Part shown: piece by piece, positions 63,829 through 64,000 of the stretch
How the letters are laid out: every line of letters begins with the position of its first letter
Numbering within the stretch: the first letter of the stretch is position 1
Origin: Acinetobacter lwoffii
GTDB taxonomy: Bacteria; Pseudomonadota; Gammaproteobacteria; Pseudomonadales; Moraxellaceae
Direction of reading: 5' to 3'
DNA length: 64,000 nt
Assembly (NCBI RefSeq): GCF_015602705.1
Contig: NZ_CP059081.1
Span: 1,001,702-1,065,701 of the forward strand
Notes under the pieces: model-generated
Told to the model about the DNA's origin: nothing
Seen by the model: the letters and a program-made list of their open reading frames with translations, nothing else
Database searches by the model: none
Position numbers and translations under genes: made by a program

Positions 63829-64000
63829 ATGAATATTGAACAAATGCTTGCCGTACTCAATCCTGAGATTGTTGAACGCCTAAGAACAGCAGTCGAAATT
63901 GGAAAGTGGCCAAACGGTGTAGCCTTGACACCAGAACAACGTCAGACCTGTATGCAGGCAGTGTATGCCTGGGAAATGAAAAACCTGCCTGAAAATGAGC
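63829..64000 (+). CDS. YeaC-like DUF1315 protein (partial, N-terminal part)
   Basis: First 57 residues of a gene that runs off the right edge. MNIEQMLAVLNPEIVERLRTAVEIGKWPNGVALTPEQRQTCMQAVYAW matches the start of the DUF1315 (YeaC) family of unknown function. Its ATG is 3 bases after the nadK stop codon, so the two are probably co-transcribed. Confidence 0.85.
   Translation, partial: MNIEQMLAVLNPEIVERLRTAVEIGKWPNGVALTPEQRQTCMQAVYAWEMKNLPENE

Noticed and set aside
1..64000. Toxin-antitoxin, restriction, phage-defence or secondary-metabolite cluster
   Set aside because: No restriction, toxin, nuclease-helicase or biosynthetic module was recognised; unknown genes are single and core-like.

Overview
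The window reads as a chromosomal segment of a gamma-proteobacterium of the Moraxellaceae, most likely Acinetobacter. This is inferred from the moderately AT-rich base composition, the protein sequences of the housekeeping genes (NadK, Tmk, Era, RNase III, AspC, MutT-ThiE fusion) and the many small proteins that look genus-restricted. I see no insertion sequence, prophage, integrase or CRISPR array; nearly everything is core genome with short intergenic regions and ordinary rho-independent terminators.

Layout. 1-4250: a sulfate-uptake block on the minus strand (two tandem Sbp-type binding proteins, an alpha/beta hydrolase, cysT, start of cysW). 4309-6783: pabC-mltG-tmk operon. 6879-11228: two hotdog thioesterases, nadB (minus) and a DegP/MucD-type periplasmic protease. 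11479-18601: a long plus-strand run lepA-lepB-DUF4845-rnc-era-lipoprotein-recO-pdxJ-miaE. 18799-18874: tRNA-Asn (minus). 19111-21691: an unknown protein behind a striking operator-like palindrome, a thioesterase, and a disrupted MATE transporter gene carrying an 8-bp tandem repeat. 21755-26043: aspC and map (minus), rpsB-tsf (plus). 26188-29627: DUF3465 protein, Mpo1-like protein, RlpA-like and MltB-like cell-wall proteins. 29628-32821: ABC ATPase-permease-queF-unknown operon (minus). 33012-33087: tRNA-Arg(CCG), then a membrane diguanylate cyclase. 34695-36713: gene-poor stretch with a small conserved-looking protein and a candidate small RNA. 36714-41164: unknown protein, exonuclease-DUF3820 protein, lipase-like lipoprotein, glyA. 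41670-45312: rnk and a three-gene TelA-family operon. 45558-49022: ahpF, then trhP-yfhL (minus). 49173-50293: divergent MerR-type regulator and CDF-like metal transporter. 50465-53838: two small lipoproteins, fpr, trmO, an MgtC/DUF4010 membrane protein. 54048-58392: a GspE/PulE ATPase and a ygiW-qseB-qseC-type cluster. 58480-64000: hemP with a Fur box, MutT-ThiE fusion, mrcB plus a TPR lipoprotein, nadK and the start of a YeaC/DUF1315 gene.

How the genes work together. Several themes recur: peptidoglycan synthesis and remodelling (mltG, rlpA-like, mltB, mrcB), tRNA modification (miaE, queF, trhP with its ferredoxin yfhL, trmO), translation (lepA, rpsB, tsf, map, two tRNAs) and envelope quality control (lepB, mucD/degP-like). 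The regulatory features best supported by sequence are a Fur box before hemP, a 19-bp-spacer MerR promoter before the metal transporter, a palindrome matching the RutR consensus before an unknown gene, and an identical 21-bp element at the same position before both sulfate-binding-protein genes.

The most unusual feature is the MATE gene at 20306-21691. Seven tandem copies of GTCTGTTT put the start codon out of frame with the body, while 2, 5 or 8 copies would restore it, which is the signature of a phase-variable contingency locus. A second frameshift near the 3' end must also be explained. Start codons were chosen by ribosome-binding site and family comparison from memory; no search was run.
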